Assembly (NCBI GenBank): GCA_023954195.1
Contig: JAMLIK010000001.1
Span: 1,054,001-1,118,000, forward strand
Length of the DNA: 64,000 nt
Direction of reading: 5' to 3'
DNA from: Xanthobacteraceae bacterium
Lineage (GTDB): Bacteria > Pseudomonadota > Alphaproteobacteria > Rhizobiales > Xanthobacteraceae
Part shown: positions 50,484-58,829 of the stretch, piece after piece
Position numbering within the stretch: the stretch's first letter is position 1
Layout: the number at the start of each line of letters is the position of its first letter
Notes under the pieces: model-generated
Told to the model about the DNA's origin: nothing
What the model saw: only the letters and a program-made list of their open reading frames with translations
The model's database searches: none
Program-made: the position numbers and the translations under genes

Positions 50484-51695
50484 ATGCTGCTGCAAGGGCT
50501 CAAAGTTCTGGATCTGTCCCGGATTGTCGCCGGGCCGTATTGCGCGTCGATGCTGGCCGATCTCGGCGCCGACGTCGTGAAGGTGGAAAGGCCGGGGCGC
50601 GGCGACGACCTGCGCTGGCTGCGCGGCGGAAAGGGCATCACCGCGTCGTTCGCCGCCCTCAACCGCAACAAGCGCGGTGTCGCCATCAACCTGCGGCACC
50701 CGGAGGGCCAGCGGGTTGTGTTCGAGATGGCGCGGCGCGCGGACGTGATTATCGAGAATTTCCTGCCGGGCGAGGCGGCGAAGTTCGGCGTCGGCTACCA
50801 GCAGGTGTCGGCGGTCAATCCGCGCATCGTCTATGCCTCGATCACCGGCTTCGGCCAGACCGGCCCCTACGCGCGCCGCGCGGGTTACAATTCGGTGGCG
50901 CTCGGCATGGCCGGCTACATGGCGCTCACCGGAATGCCGGGCCATCCGCCGACCCGGCCCGGCGGCTCGCTCGCCGACACCGCCTCCGCGCTGGTCGCCT
51001 TCGGCGCGATCAACGCCGCGCTGGTCGGCCGCGCCAGCAGCGGACGCGGCGCGTACATCGATGTCAGCCTGCTGGGCTCGACCCTGGCGCTGGTGCCGGA
51101 TCCGATCGCCAACTATTTCGAGACCGGCGAACGGCCGAAGCGGATCGGCAACCGCAGCCCGAGCGTGACGCCGGGAGAACCGTTCCAGGCGCGCGACGGC
51201 CTCGTCACCATCGTGCTGACCAGCCCCGAACAGTGGGCGCGCTTCTGCGACGTGCTCGGCCTTGAGGAGATCAAGGATCAGCCCAAGTTCCGCACCAACT
51301 TCGACCGCTTGCAAAACCACACCGAGTTCAAGGCGCTGGTGGAAGCGCGACTCGCCACCGCCGACGTCGCGGAATGGGTCGAGCGATTTTCGGCGCAGCA
51401 AATCGCCGTCGGACCGGTCTACGAGTTCGATCAGGTGTTCGAGGATGCGCAGGTCAAGCATCTCGAACTCGTGAAACAGGTCGAGCAGCCAGGCATCGGG
51501 TTGACGCGCATGCTGGGCGCGGTGGCGCGCACCAACGTGTCGGGCGAATTGATCCGCCGGCCGGCGCCGCTGCTGGGCGAGCACACGCGCGAGGTGATCG
51601 CCGAGCTTGGCCTCGACGACGCGGCGATCGACGCCCTGATCGCGGCCGGCGCGATCGAGGCCGGCGCAACCAGCCCCTCCCCCAAGTCGTCTTAA
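50484..51695 (+). CDS. CoA-transferase family III (CaiB/BaiF type)
   Basis: This 403-residue protein of the CaiB/BaiF family moves CoA between carboxylic acids or, in some members, acts as a racemase. The N-terminus LLQGLKVLDLSRIVAGPYCA is standard, and ITGFGQTGPYARRAGYNSVA near residue 120 and RGAYIDVSLLGSTLALVPDP near 188 are family segments. The ribosome site is weak; the ATG is four bases after the crotonase stop, so translation is probably coupled. It would activate an acid intermediate of the pathway as a CoA ester. Which acid is unknown. Confidence 0.94.
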   Translation: MLLQGLKVLDLSRIVAGPYCASMLADLGADVVKVERPGRGDDLRWLRGGKGITASFAALNRNKRGVAINLRHPEGQRVVFEMARRADVIIENFLPGEAAKFGVGYQQVSAVNPRIVYASITGFGQTGPYARRAGYNSVALGMAGYMALTGMPGHPPTRPGGSLADTASALVAFGAINAALVGRASSGRGAYIDVSLLGSTLALVPDPIANYFETGERPKRIGNRSPSVTPGEPFQARDGLVTIVLTSPEQWARFCDVLGLEEIKDQPKFRTNFDRLQNHTEFKALVEARLATADVAEWVERFSAQQIAVGPVYEFDQVFEDAQVKHLELVKQVEQPGIGLTRMLGAVARTNVSGELIRRPAPLLGEHTREVIAELGLDDAAIDALIAAGAIEAGATSPSPKSS

Positions 51696-51722
51696 AAGCC
51701 TGTTGACCAGAAAGGACAGCCC

Positions 51723-52295
51723 ATGACCGAGCAGACCCTTCGCCGCCCGCCGCTGCGCAATGCGCCGAACCCGGAGTTCCCGCAGATCGGCGGTCTCCAT
51801 CACGTCGCTTACCGCTGCAAGAACGCCGAGGAAACCCGGCATTTCTACGAAGACATCCTGAAGCTGCCGCTGGTGGCCGTGGTCTATCACGATCACGTGC
51901 CGAGCACCGGCGAGTACAGCCCCTATTTTCATCTGTTCTTCGAGATGGCGGACGGCTCGTGCATCGCCTTCTTCGATCTCTACGACGGCAACGCCACGAC
52001 GCCGGATCCGGCGACGCCGGCCTGGGTCAATCATCTGGCGTTGCACGTCGCCGACGAGGCCGCGCTGATGGAAGCCAAGCAGCGCCTTGAGGCCGCCGGA
52101 ATCGCGGTGATCGGCCCCGCGGTCCATGAAGCCATCAAGTCGATCTATTTCTTCGACCCCAACGGCATCCGCATCGAACTGACCTGCGTCATCGCCAGCC
52201 GCGAGCAACTGCTCGCACGCGTCGAGCGCGCGCATGCGGCGATGGCGGATTACGAGCAGCTGGCGGCCCAGGCGCGGGCCGGTCGTCCTGCATAA
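51723..52295 (+). CDS. VOC family protein
   Basis: This 190-residue protein of the vicinal-oxygen-chelate fold has a metal site probably formed by the His of IGGLHHVAYRCKNAEETRHF near residue 22, a His in YFHLFFEMADGSCIAFFD, the His of WVNHLALHVADEAALMEAK and the Glu in GIRIELTC. Such enzymes include extradiol dioxygenases, glyoxalases and epimerases. The small size and single-domain pair of half motifs suit a glyoxalase or dioxygenase-like role. AGAAAGGA stands upstream of the ATG. It lies between the CoA-transferase and hydantoinase genes in the run. Confidence 0.88.
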   Translation: MTEQTLRRPPLRNAPNPEFPQIGGLHHVAYRCKNAEETRHFYEDILKLPLVAVVYHDHVPSTGEYSPYFHLFFEMADGSCIAFFDLYDGNATTPDPATPAWVNHLALHVADEAALMEAKQRLEAAGIAVIGPAVHEAIKSIYFFDPNGIRIELTCVIASREQLLARVERAHAAMADYEQLAAQARAGRPA

Positions 52296-52306
52296 GGAGA
52301 ACTCAG

Positions 52307-54382
52307 GTGGCGGCTGTCAATCAATCGGTGCGAATCGGCGTGGATATCGGTGGCACGTTCACCGACCTCGCGCTATTCGACTCGGATCTCAAGTTCCGGC
52401 AATACAAATCGCCCTCGACGCCCGGCGATCCGTCGATCGGCGTGTTTCGCGTGCTCGAAAAGGCGGCGCAGGGACTGGGAGTCGATATCAAATCGATGCT
52501 GTCGCAGGTCGATACGCTCGTGATCGGCACAACGGTCGCCACCAACATCATGGTCGAAAAGCACGGCGCGCGCGTCGGCCTGCTTTGCACCGACGGCTTC
52601 CGCGACACCCTGGCGATCCGCCGGGGTATTCGCGACAACGTCTGGGACTTGCGACGCCCGCATCCGCAAGTCATCGTTCCCCGCCATCTCCGGATCGGGA
52701 TCCCGGAACGAATCAATTCCAAGGGCGCGGTCACGCGCCAGCTCGACGAGGCCAAGGTGCGCGAGGCGGCCCGCCATTTCCTTGAGCAGGAGGTCGAGGC
52801 AGTCGCGATCGCCTTCTTCAATTCCTATCTCAATCCCGACCACGAACTGCGCGCGGCCGAAATCATTCGCGGACTGATGCCGAAGGCGTTTGTTTCCACC
52901 TCGTCCGAAATCCTGCCGGTGATGGGAGAATACGAGCGGACCTCGACCGCCGTCATCAATGCCTTCGTCGGTCCCAAGACCACGCGCTATCTGAATCAGC
53001 TCACCAGCAGTCTCGACAGCAGCGGCCTCGGCAAGCCGCCGTGGATCATGCAGAGCAACGGCGGCCTCGCCAGCGCCCGGACGCTGGTGTCGCAACCCGT
53101 GAGCGTGGTGCTCTCGGGGCCCGCCGGCGGCGGCGCCGCGGCCAGCTATTGGGGCGGCCTCACCCAGGGCAAGGGCGTCATCTTCTTCGACATGGGCGGA
53201 ACCAGCACCGACATCTCGTTCACCGTGGACGGATCGGTCGAGCTGACCGACCACACCGCGATCGAGGGTTACCATATCGCGCTGCCGACGGTTGACATCA
53301 AGACCATCGGCACTGGCGGCGGCACCATCGCTCAGGTCGATCGCGGCGGCATGCTGCGCGTCGGCCCGCGCAGCGCCGGAGCCGAACCCGGACCGGTGGC
53401 TTACGGTCTCGGCGGCACCGAGCCGACCGTGACCGATGCGAATCTGGTGATGGGCAGACTGAGCCCCGACCGCTTCCTGGGCGGCGAAATGGTTCTCGAC
53501 AAGGATGGCGCGCACCGCGCGCTGCGCACCTGCGTCGCCGATCCGCTCGGCCTCACCGTCAACGCCGCGGCGCTGGCGATCGTGACGCTCGCCAACCAGA
53601 ACATGTCCAACGCGGTGCGCGAGGTCGCGGCGGAGCGCGGCATCGATCTGCGAACGCTGGTGTTGGTCGCGGCCGGCGGCGGCAGCGGATTGCACATCTG
53701 CGAGATCGCGCGACTGCTCGGCGTGAAGTTCGTCTACGTGCCGCGCGAGGCGTCGGTGGCATGCGCCTTCGGCATGTTGCAGTCCGATGTCCGGCAGGAC
53801 ATCGTTCTGAGCTGCATGGGCATTCTCGATCAGATCGACGCCGAGGTGCTGCGCGGGCGGATGGCCAGCGCCGCGGCCGAAGGCCGTCGCGCGCTGGTGG
53901 ACGGCGGTGTCGCCGCCGAAGCAGTATCCTTCAAATACGCGCTCGACCTGCGCTATCGCGGGCAGAGCTGGCAGATCGCGGTGCCGCTGCCGGATGTCGT
54001 GACGCCGGCCGCGCTCAAGGCGGTCGCGGAGGAATTCCATCGCCGTCACGACCGGCTCTACGGCTACAGCGATTCCAGCTACGCGATCGAGATGGTGAAT
54101 CTGCGGGTGGCCGCGCTTTCGGTGCTGCCGCGTGTCGATGCCCCGCGCGCCGAAGCGGCCGAACCGGCGGCGGCGACACCGGTCACTCACCGCGAGGTCT
54201 TTCTCGGCGGCGAGGCGCCGGAGACGGTGCCGATCTTCGACGGCGCCAAACTCCATCCCGGTGACACGCTGAGCGGGCCGGCGGTGATCGAGGAAATCAA
54301 CACCACGGTGTTCGTCGGGCGCGGCGACGTCCTGGTGGTCGACGACTTCAACAATTTTCTGATTCGAGGAGCCGGCGCGTGA
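52307..54382 (+). CDS. hyuA: Hydantoinase/oxoprolinase subunit A (HyuA family)
   Basis: This 691-residue subunit belongs to the ATP-dependent cyclic amide hydrolase/acetone carboxylase family. An actin-like ATP domain opens with IGVDIGGTFTDLALFDSDL, then TTVATNIMVEKHGARVGLLC near residue 78. GPAGGGAAASYWGGL near 272 and IFFDMGGTSTDISFTVDGS near 295 follow, and GTGGGTIAQVDRGGMLRVGP is near 330. Members hydrolyse hydantoins, 5-oxoproline, caprolactam and the like, or carboxylate ketones. The start is GTG 52307 with AAGGAG upstream. It overlaps subunit B by GTGA, so the two are coupled and form one enzyme. In this cluster I infer opening of a lactam-like ring. The substrate is unproven. Confidence 0.93.
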   Translation: MAAVNQSVRIGVDIGGTFTDLALFDSDLKFRQYKSPSTPGDPSIGVFRVLEKAAQGLGVDIKSMLSQVDTLVIGTTVATNIMVEKHGARVGLLCTDGFRDTLAIRRGIRDNVWDLRRPHPQVIVPRHLRIGIPERINSKGAVTRQLDEAKVREAARHFLEQEVEAVAIAFFNSYLNPDHELRAAEIIRGLMPKAFVSTSSEILPVMGEYERTSTAVINAFVGPKTTRYLNQLTSSLDSSGLGKPPWIMQSNGGLASARTLVSQPVSVVLSGPAGGGAAASYWGGLTQGKGVIFFDMGGTSTDISFTVDGSVELTDHTAIEGYHIALPTVDIKTIGTGGGTIAQVDRGGMLRVGPRSAGAEPGPVAYGLGGTEPTVTDANLVMGRLSPDRFLGGEMVLDKDGAHRALRTCVADPLGLTVNAAALAIVTLANQNMSNAVREVAAERGIDLRTLVLVAAGGGSGLHICEIARLLGVKFVYVPREASVACAFGMLQSDVRQDIVLSCMGILDQIDAEVLRGRMASAAAEGRRALVDGGVAAEAVSFKYALDLRYRGQSWQIAVPLPDVVTPAALKAVAEEFHRRHDRLYGYSDSSYAIEMVNLRVAALSVLPRVDAPRAEAAEPAAATPVTHREVFLGGEAPETVPIFDGAKLHPGDTLSGPAVIEEINTTVFVGRGDVLVVDDFNNFLIRGAGA

Positions 54383-56133
54383 ACGTCCAGGAAACAATCT
54401 CATCGGGCATCGATCCGCTCAGCATCGCGGTCTTCGAATCGAAGCTCAATCATATCGCGCGCGAAATGGGCATCGCGATGCTGCGCGCGTCGCGCAGCCC
54501 GATCTTCAGCCAGTCTCATGACTTCTCGTGCTTCATCACCGATGCGTCGGGCCGGCTGATCTCGCAGGCCGATGGCGTGCCGATTCACACCGGCGCCGGC
54601 GGCTTCGCGGTGCGCGCGGTGCTCGACTACTGGGGCGACGACATCGCGCCCGGCGACATCTTCCTGTCCAACGACCCCTACGTCGCCGGCGGCAACCACC
54701 TGCCCGACCTGACCGTGATCTGTCCGGTGTTCGACGGCGAGCGCATCGCCTTCGCCTGCAACCGCGCGCACCAGATCGATATCGGCGGCGGCGCGCCGGG
54801 CACCTACAATCCCGATGCGACGGAAATCTTCCACGAGGGATTGCGGGTGCCGCCGGTGAAGCTGTTCGACAAGGGCAAGATGCGGCACGACGTGCTTGAG
54901 CTGGTCGCGCTCAACACCCGCATGCCTGAGACGGTGAAAGCCGACATGCAGGCCATGCTCGGCTCGGTGCAGGTCGGCGCGCGCGGCCTCACGGAACTTT
55001 CGGCGACCTGCAAGGAGCACGACTTCACCGCGCATTGCGGCGCGGTGCTCGACTATGCCGAGCGGATCGTGCGACGGGAGATCGAGGAGATCCCCGACGG
55101 CGTCTACCATGGCGTCGATGTTTTGACCCATGACGGCTTCGCGCCGAACGAGATCCGTATCGCGGTGACGATCACGGTCGCCGGCAGCGAGCTTCTGGTG
55201 GATTTCGAGGGCTCAAGCCCGCAGGTGCGTTCCTACAAGAACAGTTCGTTCGCCAACACCCATGCGGCGGTCTATGTCGCGCTGTCGACGCTGCTGGGCC
55301 CCGACACGCCGCATAACGAAGGCAGCTACCGGATGATGCGGGTGGCGGCGCCCAAGGGCAGCGTGGTGAATCCGGAAGCGCCCGCGCCGGTGACGTTCAG
55401 CACGGTGCATCCGACCTACGAAATCGTTCACGCGGTCTGGAAGGCGCTGGCGTCGGCGGTGCCGGGGCGGGTCTCGTCCGGATGGGGCAAGCTGTGTCAT
55501 CCGGTGACCTCGGGCCTCGACCCGAACGGCAAGCTGTTCATCATGTATCATATGGCTGCCCAGCCCGGCGCCGGCGCGATGTGCGGGCGCGACGGCTTCG
55601 ACCAGATCGGCCAGTTGCAGAGTCTCGGTGCGATCACGATTCCGAATCTGGAATCCTACGAGCAGTTGTACCCGATCGAATTCATCAAGCATGAGTTCCG
55701 CACCGACAGCGCCGGGGCCGGCCAGTTCCGCGGCGGCGCCGGCGTCGAATACGCGCTGCGCATGCTGATGCCGACCAAGAACAACCTTCGCGGCGAGGGC
55801 GTCGGCGCGCGCACCGGCTTCGGCCTGTGCGGCGGCGAGGCCGGCGCCTCCGCCGAACTGATCGTCGAACCGGACACCGACGCGGAACGCGCGCTGCCGG
55901 TCAGCGGCGTGATCGACCTGCCGCCGTGCACGATGCTGGTGCGCTCCTCCGGCGGCGGCGGCTGGGGCTCGCCGTTCGACCGCTACCCGGAGGAGGTTCG
56001 GCAGGACGTTCTCGACGGCATCCTCACCGCGAAGACGGCGGCCGAGCAGTATGGCGTCGTGTTCCAGCCGGGATCGCTGGAGGTCGACCGCGCCGCGACC
56101 ACGGCGCTGCGCCAAAGCAGGGCAGCGGCATGA
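54379..56133 (+). CDS. hyuB: Hydantoinase/oxoprolinase subunit B (HyuB family)
   Basis: This 584-residue partner subunit has the HyuB hallmarks FLSNDPYVAGGNHLPDLTVI near residue 94, RAHQIDIGGGAPGTYNPDA near 132, and ATEIFHEGLRVPPVKLFDKG. A late GAGQFRGGAGVEYALRML near 440 and SSGGGGWGSPFDRYPEEV near the C-terminus are also typical. The start GTG 54379 overlaps the TGA of the A subunit (GTGA). As with other enzymes of this family, A and B form a complex that uses ATP to activate and hydrolyse an amide. The 148-base gap to cofE is the largest of the second half of the run, so a separate promoter for the F420 genes is possible. Confidence 0.93.
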   Translation: MNVQETISSGIDPLSIAVFESKLNHIAREMGIAMLRASRSPIFSQSHDFSCFITDASGRLISQADGVPIHTGAGGFAVRAVLDYWGDDIAPGDIFLSNDPYVAGGNHLPDLTVICPVFDGERIAFACNRAHQIDIGGGAPGTYNPDATEIFHEGLRVPPVKLFDKGKMRHDVLELVALNTRMPETVKADMQAMLGSVQVGARGLTELSATCKEHDFTAHCGAVLDYAERIVRREIEEIPDGVYHGVDVLTHDGFAPNEIRIAVTITVAGSELLVDFEGSSPQVRSYKNSSFANTHAAVYVALSTLLGPDTPHNEGSYRMMRVAAPKGSVVNPEAPAPVTFSTVHPTYEIVHAVWKALASAVPGRVSSGWGKLCHPVTSGLDPNGKLFIMYHMAAQPGAGAMCGRDGFDQIGQLQSLGAITIPNLESYEQLYPIEFIKHEFRTDSAGAGQFRGGAGVEYALRMLMPTKNNLRGEGVGARTGFGLCGGEAGASAELIVEPDTDAERALPVSGVIDLPPCTMLVRSSGGGGWGSPFDRYPEEVRQDVLDGILTAKTAAEQYGVVFQPGSLEVDRAATTALRQSRAAA

Positions 56134-56281
56134 GCGACGGCGTGACAGCCTGAGCAGGGTTGCTTGACCCGCGTTGCGCCGGGGCTCATATCCTCGGCGA
56201 CACCGCGACGCGGAACGGTCGGGTCGGCGCCGTCGCGGCAACGATCGAACGGCGTTGGGTTCGGGAAAGTCACATCGAGCG

Positions 56282-57046
56282 ATGGTCAAAAGCATCACCT
56301 GCACCGCCCTTCCCGATCTTCCGCTGGTCGAGCCCGGAGCCGATCTGGTTGAAATCATCGTTGATGGCGTGGCGCGCGCGGGCATCGGCGTCGGCGGCGG
56401 CGATATTTTCGTCATTGCCCAGAAGATCGTGTCCAAGGCGGAAAATCGCTACGTCGATCTCGACGAGGTGAAACCCTCGCCGCAGGCGCGCGAATGGGCG
56501 GCGATCGTCGGCAAGGACCCCCGGCATGTCGAGGTGGTGCTGTCGGAATCGAACGGTGTGGTTCGCGCCCGGCGGAACGTGATGATCGTTGAGCATCGCC
56601 TCGGTTTCGTGATGGCCAACGCCGGGATCGATGAATCCAACGTCGCGCAGGATGGCGGCCATCGCGTGCTGTTGCTGCCGGAAAACCCGGAAGCGAGTTG
56701 CGCGCGCCTTAAGCGAGGCCTTGACCGCCGCTTCGGCGCCGATGTCGGGGTGATCGTGAACGACAGCTTCGGCCGACCGTTTCGAAACGGGGTCGTCGGC
56801 GTGGCCCTCGGCTGCGCGGGGATCCCGGCGCTCGAAAGCAGGATCGGAGCTCCCGATCTGTTCGGCCGTCCCATGCAGGTCACGGAAATCGCGGTGGCGG
56901 ATGAACTGGCGGCGGCGGCGTCGCTGGTGATGGGACAGGCGGCGGAAGGACAGCCCGTCGTTCACGTCCGCGGCTATTCCAGCCCGGCGCCGCGCCTCGA
57001 TGCGGCGGCGCTGATCCGCCCGAGGGAACGGGACATGTTTCGATGA
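56282..57046 (+). CDS. cofE: Coenzyme F420-0:L-glutamate ligase (CofE)
   Basis: This 254-residue enzyme adds gamma-linked glutamates to F420-0 with GTP. The family segments are VGGGDIFVIAQKIVSKAENR near residue 41, then NVMIVEHRLGFVMANAGIDE near 98, LLLPENPEASCARLKRGLD near 128, and VIVNDSFGRPFRNGVVGVAL near 160. Unlike actinobacterial FbiB there is no C-terminal flavin reductase domain. ATG 56282 is the only start that gives the family N-terminus. Its ATG-to-stop end overlaps cofD by four bases (ATGA). Together with the next three genes this gives a full F420 pathway. Confidence 0.94.
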   Translation: MVKSITCTALPDLPLVEPGADLVEIIVDGVARAGIGVGGGDIFVIAQKIVSKAENRYVDLDEVKPSPQAREWAAIVGKDPRHVEVVLSESNGVVRARRNVMIVEHRLGFVMANAGIDESNVAQDGGHRVLLLPENPEASCARLKRGLDRRFGADVGVIVNDSFGRPFRNGVVGVALGCAGIPALESRIGAPDLFGRPMQVTEIAVADELAAAASLVMGQAAEGQPVVHVRGYSSPAPRLDAAALIRPRERDMFR

Positions 57047-58053
57047 GCGACGATTCCGGAAAGCGCGATGGGGCCGGCCGCGTGGTCGCCCTGTGCGGCG
57101 GGGTCGGCGGCGCGAAACTCGCGCTCGGCCTGCAAGCGAATCTCGGCGTGCGATTGACGGTGATCGTCAATATGGCCGACGATTTCAATCACCTCGGCCT
57201 GCACATCTCGCCCGACCTCGATACCGTGCTCTATACGCTCAGCGGCCTCAATGACACGGCGCGCGGTTGGGGCCGCGCCGGCGAGACCTGGAATTTCATG
57301 GCGGCGTTGCAACAGGTCGGCGGCGACACCTGGTTTCAACTGGGCGATCGCGATCTCGCCCTGCATGTCGAGCGAACGCGACGCCGCGCGCTGGGCGAGA
57401 CCCCCACGACCATCGCCGCCGATATCGCCAAGCGTCTTGGCGTAACCGCGCGCATTTTGCCCGCGACCGACGCCGATCTCCGAACGATGGTGACAACTCC
57501 GGAAGGCGAACTGGAATTTCAACGCTATTTCGTCGCGCGCCGCTGCGAGCCGACGGTGAAGCGCATCCATTTCGAGGGGCGCGAGAACGCGATGGCGACC
57601 GACGATGTTCGTCAGGCGCTGGCGGCGGACGACCTTGAACTCATCGTCATTTGTCCGTCAAACCCCTATCTCAGCATCGATCCGATCCTCGCGGTGCGCG
57701 GCATCGCGGACGGCTTGCGCGCGGCGCGAGCGCCGGTGGTCGCCGTGTCGCCGATCATCGGCGGCGAAGCCGTCAAGGGACCGACGCGCAAGATCATGGA
57801 CGAACTCGGGCTGGCTCCGACCAATGCCGAAATCGTCGCGCACTACCGCGGGCTGATCGATGGCCTCGTGATCGATCGGGCGGACGGCGCCGAGGCCGCC
57901 TCGCTCGGCACCGAAGTCTGTGTCGCGGCCACGCTGATGACGGATTTGCCGTCGAAAATTCGGCTCGCCGAGCAGGTGCTCGCGTTCGGCCGCCGCATCC
58001 GGGGCGCGCGGGCCGGCGAAACAATCGCTGTCGCGTCGGGAGATGGTGCGTGA
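57043..58053 (+). CDS. cofD: 2-phospho-L-lactate (or PEP) transferase CofD/FbiA
   Basis: This 336-residue enzyme joins the activated phospho-acid (from CofC) to Fo, giving F420-0 or a variant. The hallmark VVALCGGVGGAKLALGLQAN is at residue 14, then VIVNMADDFNHLGLHISPDL near 40, and DTVLYTLSGLNDTARGWG. ICPSNPYLSIDPILAVRG near 204 and PIIGGEAVKGPTRKIMDELG near 230 follow. The start overlaps cofE by ATGA, and its TGA overlaps the GTG of cofC, so all three genes are coupled. Whether the donor is 2-phospholactate, PEP or 3-phosphoglycerate cannot be read here. Confidence 0.95.
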   Translation: MSDDSGKRDGAGRVVALCGGVGGAKLALGLQANLGVRLTVIVNMADDFNHLGLHISPDLDTVLYTLSGLNDTARGWGRAGETWNFMAALQQVGGDTWFQLGDRDLALHVERTRRRALGETPTTIAADIAKRLGVTARILPATDADLRTMVTTPEGELEFQRYFVARRCEPTVKRIHFEGRENAMATDDVRQALAADDLELIVICPSNPYLSIDPILAVRGIADGLRAARAPVVAVSPIIGGEAVKGPTRKIMDELGLAPTNAEIVAHYRGLIDGLVIDRADGAEAASLGTEVCVAATLMTDLPSKIRLAEQVLAFGRRIRGARAGETIAVASGDGA

Positions 58054-58790
58054 GCCACAACGCGGCATGGGTGATTGTTCCGGCCAAATCGTTTGGCCGC
58101 GCAAAGCTGCGGCTTTCGCCCGTTCTGACCGCCGACGAACGCGCGATGCTGGCGCGCGCGATGCTGACCGATGTCGTCGGGGCCGCCTTGAGCGTGTCGG
58201 ATCCGGACAACATCGCCGTCGTCACCGGCCCTGACGACGTGGCGCGCGAGGCGGCTCGTCTCGGCGTCAGGGTCATCGATGACGATGGGGCCACCGAGAT
58301 CAATCCGGCCATTGTGGCCGGACTCGCCGCGGTGCGCCGCAGTGGAGGACGACGTGTCCTGATCCTGCCGGGCGATGTTCCCGCCGTCACGGGCGAGACG
58401 ATCTCGACGCTGCTGGAGATCGCGGCGCGCGGGCGCGTCGCGATCGTGCCCGCGACGCACGACGGCGGCACCAATGCCCTGGCGCTCGACAGCCCCGACC
58501 GGCTGGAAGCCTGCTTCGGCTTGCGGAGCCTTGCCCGGCATATCGTGGCGGCCCATCGCGCGGGCGTGAAACCCGTCATCGTTCCGAACGCTCGTCTCGG
58601 ACTCGATATCGACCGGCCCGACGACCTGGTTCGATTTCTCGATCTGCGGACATCGACCGCGACGGACCATTATTTGCGTTCGCTCGGCATTGCCCGCCGG
58701 AATGTCGCGCGTTTCGCGGCAATGGAAATTCCCGTGGCTGGCGCGGTTCTCCGGGGCCACGGCGCGGCGCATCTTGAGTTGGGACCATAG
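58050..58790 (+). CDS. cofC: 2-phospho-L-lactate guanylyltransferase CofC/FbiD
   Basis: This 246-residue nucleotidyltransferase activates the phospho-acid with GTP before CofD. The N-terminal signature is AAWVIVPAKSFGRAKLRLSP, close to the family pattern PxKxxxxAKxRL. The metal-binding segment VLILPGDVPAVTGETISTLL lies near residue 107, followed by IVPATHDGGTNALALDSPDR near 139. The start GTG 58050 shares bases with the stop of cofD (GTGA). CofC controls which F420 variant is made: phospholactate in archaea, PEP in mycobacteria, 3-phosphoglycerate in some proteobacteria. The choice here is open. It ends 39 bases before fbiC. Confidence 0.92.
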   Translation: MSHNAAWVIVPAKSFGRAKLRLSPVLTADERAMLARAMLTDVVGAALSVSDPDNIAVVTGPDDVAREAARLGVRVIDDDGATEINPAIVAGLAAVRRSGGRRVLILPGDVPAVTGETISTLLEIAARGRVAIVPATHDGGTNALALDSPDRLEACFGLRSLARHIVAAHRAGVKPVIVPNARLGLDIDRPDDLVRFLDLRTSTATDHYLRSLGIARRNVARFAAMEIPVAGAVLRGHGAAHLELGP

Positions 58791-58829
58791 TCCATCCTCG
58801 CCGACCGGCGAGGCATGAGGAGCTTGTCG

